A DNA stretch of 13,414 nucleotides from Legionella sp. (GTDB taxonomy: Bacteria; Pseudomonadota; Gammaproteobacteria; Legionellales; Legionellaceae): NCBI GenBank assembly GCA_003507515.1, contig DNVL01000110.1:1-13414 (forward strand). The letters run 5' to 3'. Below the pieces are notes generated by a model that saw only the letters and a list, made by a program, of their open reading frames with translations, searched no databases and was not told the origin of the DNA. Shown here in pieces: positions 7,408 through 13,414 of the stretch; the stretch's first letter is position 1, and every line of letters begins with the position of its first letter. Position numbers and translations under genes: made by a program.

Positions 7408-8013
7408 TTAAAGCGATTCAGCATGCTCATTGAGGTATGCCGCAACCCCTTGAGGACTGGCTTTCATGCCCGCATCGCCTTTTTTCCAACCTGCAGGGCA
7501 CACTTCCCCATGCTCATCTGCAAACTGTACGGCATCCACAATGCGTAACAGCTCATCAATATTACGTCCAATCGGCAAATCATTCACGACTTGTGATCGC
7601 ACATTGCCTTTTTTATCGATGATGAATGCTCCACGCAACGCAACGCCTGCGCTGGGATGCTCAACGCCATAGGCCTGGCAAATGGCATGCGTGATGTCTG
7701 CCGCCAACGTGAATTTCACAGGACCAATGCCCCCGTCTTTGATAGCGGTATTGCGATACGCATTGTGTGCAAAATGGGAGTCGATCGACACAGCAACCAC
7801 ATGGACGCCTCGGCTGATGAAGTCATCCATGCGGTGATCCAGCGCAATGAGCTCGGAAGGACATACAAAGGTAAAATCAAGCGGATAGAAAAAAACCAAT
7901 CCGTATTTATCTTTCAGATCATGGTGTAAATTAAAATCATTGACGATTTCGCCTGAACCCAATACAGCAGGAACCGTAAAATCAGGGGCAGTACGACCCA
8001 CTAAAACACTCAT
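7408..8013 (-). CDS. ahpC: Peroxiredoxin, typical 2-Cys (AhpC/Prx1 type)
   Basis: A 201-residue thiol peroxidase that reduces H2O2, organic hydroperoxides and peroxynitrite. The peroxidatic Cys51 is in DFTFVCPSE, with Pro44 and Thr48 of the active-site PxxxTxxC motif. The resolving Cys172 is in EVCPAGW, followed by the C-terminal extension typical of Prx1/AhpC enzymes. A GGGAGAG ribosome-binding site precedes ATG 8013. The gene follows grxD by 29 bp on the same strand, so the two probably form an operon. No AhpF-type reductase is nearby; thioredoxin or another donor may recycle it. An extra Cys112 is present. Confidence 0.94.
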   Translation of the reverse strand: MSVLVGRTAPDFTVPAVLGSGEIVNDFNLHHDLKDKYGLVFFYPLDFTFVCPSELIALDHRMDDFISRGVHVVAVSIDSHFAHNAYRNTAIKDGGIGPVKFTLAADITHAICQAYGVEHPSAGVALRGAFIIDKKGNVRSQVVNDLPIGRNIDELLRIVDAVQFADEHGEVCPAGWKKGDAGMKASPQGVAAYLNEHAESL

Positions 8014-8042
8014 CTATTCTCTCCCTTCGTTTAAAATTTGAT

Positions 8043-8360
8043 TTATGCAGCCACTGCACCTTGCAATAAAGGCTCCAATTCGCCTTGCTCATACATTTCA
8101 GCAATGATATCCGATCCCCCCATTAATTCGCCCTTCACGTACAATTGTGGAAAGGTAGGCCAATCGGCATATTGCGGCAGTGTTTGTCGAATATCCGGAT
8201 TGCTCAGAATATCAATGTATGCAAAATCAACGTTGCAGGCGTTAATGCATTGTACCGCACGGGCTGAAAATCCGCACTGAGGATTCTCTGGAGTGCCTTT
8301 CATGTATAACAGTATTGCATGATCGGCTATTTGCTGTTTAATCTTTTCAATCGTATCCAT
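8043..8360 (-). CDS. grxD: Monothiol CGFS glutaredoxin (Grx4/GrxD)
   Basis: A 105-residue monothiol glutaredoxin that carries a [2Fe-2S] cluster with glutathione and passes it to target proteins. The CGFS motif is at 29-32 (Cys29 binds the cluster). The glutathione-binding elements are also present: the KGTPENPQ approach loop, WPTFPQLYV with the cis-Pro, and GGSDI. I start it at ATG 8358-8360, preceded by GGTGG. A 34-residue extension to an upstream ATG at 8462 would cover the promoter and shows no conservation. It is the first gene of a grxD-ahpC unit divergent from sodB. Confidence 0.94.
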   Translation of the reverse strand: MDTIEKIKQQIADHAILLYMKGTPENPQCGFSARAVQCINACNVDFAYIDILSNPDIRQTLPQYADWPTFPQLYVKGELMGGSDIIAEMYEQGELEPLLQGAVAA

Positions 8361-8390
8361 GTTTCCACCGGTTAATAAATGACAACGTTC

Positions 8391-8419
8391 ATTATGGCGA
8401 AAATCAGACCATATTACAA
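8391..8419 (-). promoter_or_regulatory. Promoter of grxD-ahpC
   Basis: Reading minus, TTGTAA (rc of 8414-8419), a 17-bp spacer and CATAAT (rc of 8391-8396) give a predicted RNA start near 8384, about 24 nt before the grxD ATG. It lies only 16 bp from the -35 of the sodB promoter, so one regulator could reach both. Confidence 0.6.
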
Positions 8420-8435
8420 CTGCTGAACGCCCCGA

Positions 8436-8463
8436 TTGAAACGGCTGCTCAACCTGATACACT
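8436..8463 (+). promoter_or_regulatory. Promoter of sodB-argD
   Basis: TTGAAA (8436-8441), a 16-bp spacer and TACACT (8458-8463) lie about 28 bp before the predicted leader and ATG 8498. The match is moderate. No clear Fur or OxyR site was recognised. Confidence 0.5.
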
Positions 8464-8497
8464 TAACACCACAAATCAACCCTTTGGAGTTTTACTC

Positions 8498-9076
8498 ATG
8501 ACCTTCACATTACCTGAACTACCCTACGCAATGGATGCACTATCCCCCCATATTTCCAAAGAAACACTGGAATATCATTATGGCAAGCATCACCAGGCCT
8601 ACGTCACCAACTTAAACAAATTAATCGTAGACTCTGATTTTGCATTGATGACGCTAGAACAAGTCATCAAGAAATCATCCGGCGGCATCTTCAACAATGC
8701 AGCCCAAGTCTGGAATCATACGTTTTACTGGCATTGCCTGTCGCCTAATGGGGGCGGTGAACCCTCAGGCAAACTAGCCGACGCCATTCGCCTTGCCTTT
8801 GGATCATTTGCAGCCTTTCAAGAGCAATTTACGCAAACGGCCATTGCCACCTTTGGATCAGGCTGGGCATGGTTAGTGCAAGACGAGCAAGATCGATTAA
8901 AAATCATCAGCACCAGCAATGCCGCAACGCCGATGACCGAAGGATTAACCGCTCTTTTGACGTGTGATGTTTGGGAACATGCCTATTATATTGATTATCG
9001 CAATGCGCGCCCAACCTATCTCAACGCATTCTGGCAGCTCGTCAATTGGGACTTTGCCGCCAGCAACTTACGCTAA
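8498..9076 (+). CDS. sodB: Superoxide dismutase, iron type
   Basis: This 192-residue cytoplasmic enzyme dismutates superoxide. The four metal ligands are His27 (EYHYGKHH), His74 (VWNHTFYW), Asp157 and His161 ([12 protein letters not shown]). Gln70 in NNAAQVWNH is the second-sphere residue typical of Fe-SOD rather than Mn-SOD. Length matches E. coli SodB (193). A GGAG ribosome-binding site precedes ATG 8498. It ends 23 bp before argD on the same strand and diverges from grxD-ahpC, so superoxide and peroxide removal and Fe-S repair are encoded side by side. Confidence 0.96.
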   Translation: MTFTLPELPYAMDALSPHISKETLEYHYGKHHQAYVTNLNKLIVDSDFALMTLEQVIKKSSGGIFNNAAQVWNHTFYWHCLSPNGGGEPSGKLADAIRLAFGSFAAFQEQFTQTAIATFGSGWAWLVQDEQDRLKIISTSNAATPMTEGLTALLTCDVWEHAYYIDYRNARPTYLNAFWQLVNWDFAASNLR

Positions 9077-9099
9077 TTATTGTTAATGAAGGAGTCAGC

Positions 9100-10281
9100 A
9101 TGGCACTCATCACCACATACAACCCTTTGCCCGTGACCTTCACACATGGCCAAGGGGTTTGGCTGTATGACGACCAGGGAAAGGCCTATTTGGACTCCTT
9201 CAGTGGCATTGCCGTTTGCGGATTAGGGCATGCGCATCCAGACATTACGCGCACAATCCAGCAACAAGCGGCCAAATTAATCCACACCTCCAATGCGTTT
9301 CAAATCAAAGAGCAACAATTACTGGCGGAAAAACTCACGCATTTGACGGGCATGGAACAAGTTTTTTTTGGTAATTCGGGTGCAGAAGCCAATGAAGCCG
9401 CCATTAAATTGGCGCGCCTGTACGGGCATAAAAGAAACATTGAAAAACCCACCATCATTGTCATGGATGGCGCGTTTCATGGCCGCACCATGGCCACGTT
9501 AACAGCATCCGCCTCACGCAAAGGGCAAGCCGGTTACGAACCCCTGCTGCCCGGATTTATTCGCGCCCCTTTTAACGACATCACAGCCCTTCGCACCATC
9601 GCCACCAATTGCCGTGATGTAGTCGCGGTGATGCTGGAGCCTATTCAAGGGGAAGGGGGCATTCTGGTGGCAGACGAGACCTATTTGCGTGCCGTGGCAG
9701 CCCTTTGTAAAGAACGCGATTGGTTGCTGATTCTAGATGAAGTGCAAACGGGCAATGGTCGCACTGGAAAATTATTTGCATGCCTAGAGGTCGGAATACA
9801 ACCTGACATCTTAACAACGGCCAAGGGCTTAGGAAACGGTGTACCAATTAGCGCCTGTTTAATGAGAGGACGCGCTTGTAACTTATTCAAACCCGGAAAT
9901 CACGGCTCGACCTTTGGCGGAAACCCATTGGCGTGTGCCACAGCGCTGACGGTGTTGGAGGTCATCGAGCGCGATGGCTTGTGTGAAAAAGTCTCCAAAG
10001 GCGGCATCCGACTCAAAGACAAACTCATGGAGGCATTGGGCGAACATCCTGCCGTGCGCAGCATCCGCGGAAAAGGCTATATGCTAGGCATTGAGCTCGA
10101 TAGACCGGCCAATGACATCAAACCCATCGCACTCCACCATGGTTTGCTGTTGAATGTAACGGCTGAGACGGTGATCAGGCTTTTGCCGCCCTTGATCATC
10201 AGTGAAGAGGAGACGGATGAAATGGTAAGCCGATTGGTGAGGTCGATTGATCAATTTACAAGTAAAAACCCAACCGTTTAA
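9100..10281 (+). CDS. argD: Acetylornithine aminotransferase
   Basis: A 393-residue class III PLP aminotransferase that makes N-acetylornithine in arginine synthesis; this class often also serves succinyl-DAP in lysine synthesis. The PLP Lys is Lys242 in TTAKGLGNG, the pyridine-ring Asp is Asp213 in LILDEVQTGNGRTG, and phosphate-binding NSGAEANE is at 92-99. The start is ATG 9100 with AAGGAG 5 nt upstream; a frame open from 9046 lies inside sodB. The neighbouring sodB is unrelated in function. The notable point is its last 20 or so codons, which recur twice downstream in related, in-frame form, so this 3' end appears to be an insertion site and may itself have been replaced by an incoming element. 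Confidence 0.95.
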   Translation: MALITTYNPLPVTFTHGQGVWLYDDQGKAYLDSFSGIAVCGLGHAHPDITRTIQQQAAKLIHTSNAFQIKEQQLLAEKLTHLTGMEQVFFGNSGAEANEAAIKLARLYGHKRNIEKPTIIVMDGAFHGRTMATLTASASRKGQAGYEPLLPGFIRAPFNDITALRTIATNCRDVVAVMLEPIQGEGGILVADETYLRAVAALCKERDWLLILDEVQTGNGRTGKLFACLEVGIQPDILTTAKGLGNGVPISACLMRGRACNLFKPGNHGSTFGGNPLACATALTVLEVIERDGLCEKVSKGGIRLKDKLMEALGEHPAVRSIRGKGYMLGIELDRPANDIKPIALHHGLLLNVTAETVIRLLPPLIISEEETDEMVSRLVRSIDQFTSKNPTV

Positions 10282-10290
10282 GATTTTGAA
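10229..10290 (+). repeat. argD 3'-end repeat, copy A (functional end of argD)
   Basis: This copy encodes the real C-terminus of argD (...RSIDQFTSKNPTV, stop at 10279-10281) and the flank AGATTTTGAA. The core at 10242-10272 contains the palindrome TTGATCAA and is identical in the other two copies. Outside the core the three copies differ mostly at codon-conservative positions. Confidence 0.9.
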
Positions 10291-10323
10291 TGTGGAGGGC
10301 AGTAAGACAACATTGATATTTTA

Positions 10324-10364
10324 ATATTTCAATCTTTGAAATATATCAAAAAAAGAGATATACT
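10324..10364 (+). promoter_or_regulatory. Promoter with inverted-repeat operator of the first toxin-antitoxin module
   Basis: An inverted repeat with 9-bp perfect arms (ATATTTCAA at 10324-10332, TTGAAATAT at 10336-10344) overlaps the -35 TTGAAA (10336-10341). A 17-bp spacer leads to -10 TATACT (10359-10364). Placing the operator on the -35 is typical of autorepression by the antitoxin. The predicted RNA start (about 10371) falls at the toxin ATG, so the toxin may have no leader. Confidence 0.6.
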
Positions 10365-10368
10365 GGTT

Positions 10369-10671
10369 ATGAGATGGGATGTGAATTTTACAGCCAAGGC
10401 TGTTAAACAAAAAAACCAGTTTCACAAAGATTTGCAAATGGTACTGTTTCTCCTGGTGGAAGACTTAAAGAACAGAGGTGGAAACCCAGGCAAACATTGG
10501 CCGAATTACACTAAATTCAAAGGACTGAAAGGTCAAAAGAAAAGTGATGATTGGCGGCACTGCCATTTATTAAAAGGAAATCCAACGTATATTTGTTGTT
10601 GGAAAGTTTTTGAAGAAAGCAAAACCATAGAGGTTTATTATGTTGGCACACACGAGAACGCACCTTACTGA
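10369..10671 (+). CDS. RelE-superfamily toxin (YafQ-like mRNA interferase)
   Basis: A 100-residue basic protein with the pattern of RelE-superfamily ribosome-dependent mRNA-cutting toxins. The C-terminal half has WRHCHLLKGNPTY (His64, His66, Lys69, Tyr74), then CCWKV and EVYYVGTHENAPY (Tyr90/91, His95). These are the positions where family members carry catalytic His, Lys and Tyr residues. I start it at ATG 10369; an in-frame TTG at 10336 lies inside the operator. There is no clear ribosome-binding site, which fits low toxin synthesis. The antitoxin gene overlaps the toxin's last 32 bp. The AT content is higher than in argD, suggesting transfer. YafQ-like rather than HigB is a judgement from motif order. 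Confidence 0.75.
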   Translation: MRWDVNFTAKAVKQKNQFHKDLQMVLFLLVEDLKNRGGNPGKHWPNYTKFKGLKGQKKSDDWRHCHLLKGNPTYICCWKVFEESKTIEVYYVGTHENAPY

Positions 10672-11056
10672 AAAAATCGCTATAAAAAATAAAATTAAAA
10701 AGGATGTCTCTGCTTTTAAAAAACATTTATTTGAAAAGCTAGATGTTGACGATCTAGCTTTTATTAAAGAGATGCAAGACGAATTTGAAGAGATTTTACA
10801 TGTTAGCGAAATAGAGAACGAAAATGTATCTTCTGATGATGTATTTAAGGGCCTAACTGAACAACACAGTAAAGCAGGGGCGCTGTTACGAGGTCTTCGT
10901 GTACGTGAAGGACTAAATCAAATGGCGTTTGCTAAAGTCATTGGCACAACCCAAGCTAATTTATCATCAATGGAAAATGGTAAGCGCCCTATAGGAAAAA
11001 ACAAGGCGAAGCTAATCGCCGAAAATTTTGATGTGGATTATCGTTATTTCCTCTAG
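10640..11056 (+). CDS. XRE-family antitoxin partner of the YafQ-like toxin
   Basis: A 138-residue protein with a charged, helical N-terminal region (about 10-75) and a C-terminal HTH_3/XRE DNA-binding domain (about 80-135). The helix-turn-helix is visible in LNQMAFAKVIGTTQANLSSM and the following ENGKRP. It should neutralise the toxin by direct binding and repress the shared promoter through the inverted repeat at 10324-10344. ATG 10640 has GAGG 6 nt upstream inside the toxin gene, a better signal than the toxin has, which favours antitoxin excess. Toxin-first order resembles higBA/mqsRA modules. The DNA-binding domain is certain; the N-terminal toxin-binding role is inferred. Confidence 0.78.
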   Translation: MLAHTRTHLTEKIAIKNKIKKDVSAFKKHLFEKLDVDDLAFIKEMQDEFEEILHVSEIENENVSSDDVFKGLTEQHSKAGALLRGLRVREGLNQMAFAKVIGTTQANLSSMENGKRPIGKNKAKLIAENFDVDYRYFL

Positions 11057-11063
11057 GATGTGT

Positions 11064-11158
11064 CGGCAGGCCCCTATCGCCTCCCTTGCTCATCAGTGAA
11101 GATGAAATGGTGAGGTCGATTGATCAATTTACAAGTAAAAACCCAACCATTTAAGATT
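11064..11158 (+). repeat. argD 3'-end repeat, copy B (displaced remnant)
   Basis: This copy is homologous to the last 30 or so codons of argD and its flank. Relative to copy A it lacks 9 and 12 bp, both multiples of three, and it still reads in frame: PPLLISEDEMVRSIDQFTSK, then NPTI and a stop at 11152-11154. The core is 11115-11145. The retained frame suggests it was once the end of a working argD. It starts just after the antitoxin stop. Confidence 0.85.
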
Positions 11159-11199
11159 TGTTAAAAGGAAATCGTGTCCTAGCGCTGAGTAGGCTGATA

Positions 11200-11538
11200 T
11201 TAAGCTGCCTTTTTATCCGAATGAGTGTTGTTCTTATCGTTTCTTAGTATTTGTGCAATGATTTTAGGCTCGCGTTGCAATAATAGCAAAAGAACCCTAG
11301 CCGGCCCATGAGGATTTCGATCCCCCTGCTCCCAGTGCTGCAATGTTCGCGCGCTAAATCCAAAGCTATCTGCAAATTCCTGCCTGGACAAATTCAGTTC
11401 TTCCCTAATAGACTTAACATCAATTTCATCGGGGATCTCTACCTTATGAACAACGGCACCTACTTCGTTGCCGCGAAGGTATTCAATCGCTTGCGTCATC
11501 CCTTGAATCATCTCATCGCCAATATTTCGTTTAGTCAT
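11200..11538 (-). CDS. HigA-2-type antitoxin
   Basis: A 112-residue protein with a central-to-C-terminal helix-turn-helix: SIREELNLSRQEFADSFGFS (43-62), then ARTLQHWEQGDRNPHG. This is the arrangement of Vibrio HigA-2 antitoxins, whose N-terminal part (here residues 1-40) binds the toxin and whose HTH represses the operon. A strong AAGGAGGAG ribosome-binding site precedes ATG 11538 and lies inside the end of the toxin frame (8-bp overlap). Its toxin gene is frameshifted, so this may be an orphan antitoxin still able to repress its promoter or neutralise related toxins. A Lys/Asn-rich tail follows the domain. Confidence 0.8.
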   Translation of the reverse strand: MTKRNIGDEMIQGMTQAIEYLRGNEVGAVVHKVEIPDEIDVKSIREELNLSRQEFADSFGFSARTLQHWEQGDRNPHGPARVLLLLLQREPKIIAQILRNDKNNTHSDKKAA

Positions 11539-11892
11539 GATGATTTCTCCTCCTTACTTTGCATTCTGCCTTTAATATCTTAGCAAGACCTGACATTTGT
11601 TTTTTCTGATCCGGGGTTAAATTTTCTTTTTCACCCTTGCCATAAACGGTGAGTAAAAAAACTGGAGCACTCTCATTATAGAAATAATAAATAACTCTCA
11701 CGCCACCTCTTTTGCCCTTCCCTTTCCCGCCCCATCGAATTTTCTTAATGCCCCCGTCCCGGTAATTTCATCACCAGCATCTGGATTTTTGGCTAAAAAA
11801 TCAATGAACGCATCTCGTTCAGTGGCGGCCATGTTTTTTCCAATTTGAGCTAAGAAAGAAGGGAATTCAATTATTGTTATCATTTTTTTCAT
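11531..11892 (-). pseudogene. HigB-2-type toxin, disrupted by a frameshift
   Basis: From ATG 11892 the frame encodes MKKMITIIEF...NPDAGDEITGTG, then leaves the family pattern and stops at 11698. The expected continuation is in another frame: IKKIRWGGKGKGKRGGVRVI, then YYFYNESAPVFLLTVYGKGE and KENLTPDQKKQ, ending at 11531. Together these match the RelE/HigB-2 toxin layout (GTGGxRKxRW, GKRGGxRxIYY, LTPxQ). One G is missing from a run of five (C tract 11751-11755 on plus); six would restore a protein of about 120 residues. A sequencing or assembly error, phase variation or true inactivation all fit. Programmed frameshifting is less likely. The repaired frame overlaps the antitoxin start by 8 bp, the usual coupling. 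Confidence 0.8.
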
Positions 11893-11898
11893 GATTTA

Positions 11899-11927
11899 AG
11901 TATGCTCCATTGGAGCACTTATGTCAA
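11899..11927 (-). promoter_or_regulatory. Promoter and operator of the HigB-2/HigA-2-type module
   Basis: Reading minus, a perfect TTGACA (rc of 11922-11927), 17-bp spacer and CATACT (rc of 11899-11904). A 15-bp palindrome, TGCTCCA-T-TGGAGCA (11903-11917), fills the spacer and touches the -10, the expected place for antitoxin autorepression. The predicted RNA start coincides with the toxin ATG at 11892, so the toxin could be leaderless. Confidence 0.7.
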
Positions 11928-12020
11928 GTAATGGGATTCCTATGGTATTTCTAATTATTTTGTCGTAGATCTGATGAGAGTATGCTTCTAGCGAGCCCGG
12001 TATGACGCATTTATTTTTTG

Positions 12021-12080
12021 GATTGTGGTGAAGTCGATTGATCAATTTACAAGTAAAAACCCAGCAGTATAAGATTTTGA
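12021..12080 (+). repeat. argD 3'-end repeat, copy C (displaced remnant)
   Basis: This copy matches copy A from ATTG-GTGA to the flank TAAGATTTTGAA. The core is 12033-12063, and in frame it reads IVVKSIDQFTSKNPAV then stop (12070-12072). The flank after the stop keeps AAGATTTTGAA, as in copy A. It marks the right border of the array and may be the oldest argD end at this locus. Confidence 0.85.
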
Positions 12081-12424
12081 ACCCTGGGGTTCAGGTGGGT
12101 AGCGATTGCAACGGATAAGGCTTCCCACTGACAACATGGTTTAGCGCAACACCATCAACAAAATGCCACCCTGTAAGCGCTTATTGGTTCAGAAATCTCA
12201 CTGCTGGGTTAGGCTAGATGATAACATTAGTCATGATCCATGTCATCACGAACCACGTAGGGAATCAGGGCTAATGGTATGGGCCCGCTATAAAACGTAC
12301 TGCAGATCAATGCGTTGGGCGATGCTGGTATCAAAAATATCCAAAAAAAACGGGATGATTGAGCGGAGATACTGAACTATCTCGTGCTTCGACAGAATCC
12401 CGATTGCGAAATAACACCGATAGT
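12081..12424. other. Gene-poor stretch right of the array
   Basis: I see no convincing gene here. On the minus strand a short coding-like stretch (about 12091-12175, 29 codons including GWHFVDGVALNHVV) is bounded by stops on both sides and may be a gene remnant; I do not recognise its source. A 65-codon minus frame at 12288-12485 has no ribosome-binding site and runs through the promoter of the next gene. No tRNA or strong terminator was found. Confidence 0.4.
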
Positions 12425-12454
12425 TTGACTCAAGACAATCACTTAGTTTATAAT
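12425..12454 (+). promoter_or_regulatory. Near-consensus promoter of the right-edge gene
   Basis: TTGACT (12425-12430), 18-bp spacer and perfect TATAAT (12449-12454). The predicted RNA start near 12461 gives a leader of about 57 nt before ATG 12518. It is one of the strongest promoters in the window, which supports the gene being expressed. Confidence 0.7.
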
Positions 12455-12517
12455 ATGAACACATATGCCGCTTAGCATAAACCATTAGCGATTTTAATTT
12501 AAAATGAGGATGTAAAA

Positions 12518-13414
12518 ATGCCTAAGATAAATTTGGATATTACAATAAACATAGGAACAGAGGGGCTTATTGAAATTCAACAGCTTACATTTGACTCGAG
12601 CTACATTAAAAAGGACGAATTAAAAAAACAGATAAACGATCATATTATAACGCTTTATAATGAGGGATTCAATTTCGAGAATCAAGATATAAATTGTTTG
12701 CTGAAGCCATCAGAGAAACAACCACCCAATAAAGGTACGGTGGGAAAAGTGCACCATACCATCCTAGGAAACGTAATTAATGATGCAACCGTTTTGGAAT
12801 TGGTACAAACCGCTATCGACACAGAGAGCACATCCAATAAAAAATTGTCTAGCAGCACAAAGCTCCATCATCATCGTGTCGCTCCGCCTCCTCTAGTTGA
12901 TGCCCTCGCCGTAAAGCCCCGTCCTCATCCCCAAGCACCACCTAAAGCAGAAAATACGACAGGCAACAAAGGAAGTATGCAAGAAGCACTCAGAGAAAGG
13001 ATGGATGTTCAAAGAAAGGCCGTTAACGGCGACGGCCCGCGCAACTCGTATGACAAAAAGAACTGTTCCGGAATTATTCCATGCAATCTTACCTTAATTA
13101 AGGTTGGGGAACGTGATCCAAGGGCACTGGATATATCTGGCAATAATAAATTATATATTTATAAAAATATACACGGCCACATCCAATTTAGATTTGAATA
13201 CGAGGATAACCTAAAACCTGCTGTTGAAAAGTTATTGGAAAAGCCTGCGTGTTTAGACGATTGTGATGATGACTCTGACAACGATTCTGACTGGTCAGAC
13301 GGTGAAGAGGTGAAGTCAAGCGAAAAAACGTCAGAATATAACCCCGGTGAATTAGCGTCTCTCCAATTAAACGATAAAAATGCTTACTTAGAATTAAGTG
13401 ATGTACTCGCATTG
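12518..13414 (+). CDS. Unrecognised effector-like protein, C-terminus off window
   Basis: An open frame of 299 codons without a stop, starting at ATG 12518 with GAGG at 12506-12509. I do not recognise the family. The N-terminal region (1-110) is mixed alpha/beta and polar. A Pro/His-rich linker follows (117-143, HHHRVAPPPL and KPRPHPQAPPK). Residues 152-169 (GSMQEALRERMDVQRKAV) loosely resemble an actin-binding WH2 helix. Residues 183-245 may be a small beta-rich fold. Residues 246-264 are strongly acidic, with Trp259 in DNDSDWSDGEE. There is no signal peptide or membrane segment. Codon use is AT-rich and Asn/Lys/Asp-rich compared with argD or pyrC, suggesting acquisition. Modular layout and disorder suggest a host-directed type IV effector, but that is inference. 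The export-relevant C-terminus is not in the window. Confidence 0.7.
   Translation, partial: MPKINLDITINIGTEGLIEIQQLTFDSSYIKKDELKKQINDHIITLYNEGFNFENQDINCLLKPSEKQPPNKGTVGKVHHTILGNVINDATVLELVQTAIDTESTSNKKLSSSTKLHHHRVAPPPLVDALAVKPRPHPQAPPKAENTTGNKGSMQEALRERMDVQRKAVNGDGPRNSYDKKNCSGIIPCNLTLIKVGERDPRALDISGNNKLYIYKNIHGHIQFRFEYEDNLKPAVEKLLEKPACLDDCDDDSDNDSDWSDGEEVKSSEKTSEYNPGELASLQLNDKNAYLELSDVLAL

Larger units (their letters stand above)
10242..12063. mobile_element. Putative cassette array inserted at the 3' end of argD
   Basis: Three direct copies of the argD 3' end share an identical 31-bp core at 10242-10272, 11115-11145 and 12033-12063, spaced 873 and 918 bp apart. Each interval carries one toxin-antitoxin module of a different family and orientation. 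The copies continue past the stop codon, so they look like attachment sites, with the intact first copy completing argD. No integrase or transposase is encoded between them, so the units are non-autonomous or decayed. The mechanism is inferred. Confidence 0.5.

Noticed and set aside
8361..8462. 34-residue N-terminal extension of grxD
   Set aside because: It would cover the grxD promoter, and the family starts at the MDTIEKIK segment.
10336..10368. Upstream in-frame TTG start for the YafQ-like toxin
   Set aside because: The TTG is the first three bases of the right arm of the operator repeat and of the -35 box, so it lies upstream of the predicted RNA start.
10242..12063. CRISPR array, because of three copies of a 31-bp repeat
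   Set aside because: Spacers would be over 800 bp and contain genes; the repeat is argD coding sequence.
12091..12175. Minus-strand coding-like fragment with GWHFVDGVALNHVV
   Set aside because: Only about 29 codons between stops and no family I can name; kept only as a possible remnant in the gene-poor stretch.
12288..12485. 65-codon minus-strand reading frame
   Set aside because: No ribosome-binding site, no recognised family, and it crosses the strong plus-strand promoter at 12425-12454.

Overview
The window looks like a chromosomal segment of a gammaproteobacterium of the order Legionellales (Legionella/Coxiellaceae-like). The main evidence is a Legionella-type major outer membrane protein with its diagnostic cysteine-containing N-terminus, an LbtU-type siderophore porin (DUF3573), a conserved housekeeping/redox block (pyrC, rnt, ahpC, grxD, sodB, argD), and eukaryotic-like genes of the kind Legionellales use against hosts. 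From memory, and not checked, the order ihfB - dcd - MOMP - ahpC - grxD - sodB - argD resembles the lpg2955-lpg2971 neighbourhood of L. pneumophila.

Left edge (1-1623): a divergent pair. An OTU-type cysteine protease runs leftwards off the window. A membrane-anchored DOT1-like methyltransferase runs rightwards. They share a 108-bp intergenic region with a perfect 16-bp palindrome at 880-895.

Core block (1724-10281): ihfB converges on dcd, which lies downstream of the LbtU-like porin on the minus strand. The MOMP gene follows, with a near-consensus promoter, a leader of about 100 nt and a strong terminator. Then come pyrC and rnt (overlapping, plus strand), a REPIN (two inverted GTAG-type REP hairpins) filling the space between converging rnt and ahpC, the minus-strand grxD-ahpC pair, and divergent sodB-argD. 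grxD, ahpC and sodB form a compact oxidative-stress and iron-sulfur module around a shared bidirectional promoter.

Variable block (10242-12063): the last codons and downstream flank of argD are repeated three times with an identical 31-bp core (10242-10272, 11115-11145, 12033-12063). Each copy stays in frame and ends in a stop. One toxin-antitoxin module sits in each interval: a YafQ/RelE-like toxin with an XRE antitoxin on the plus strand, and a HigB-2/HigA-2-type pair on the minus strand whose toxin has a one-base frameshift. I read this as serial site-specific insertion of cassettes into the 3' end of argD, each insertion bringing a replacement end. No recombinase is visible between the repeats.

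Right edge (12064-13414): about 450 bp without a convincing gene, then a near-perfect sigma70-type promoter and the first 299 codons of an AT-rich, unrecognised protein. It has a Pro/His-rich linker, a weak WH2-like segment and an acidic stretch containing a tryptophan. It looks like a secreted effector candidate and runs off the window.
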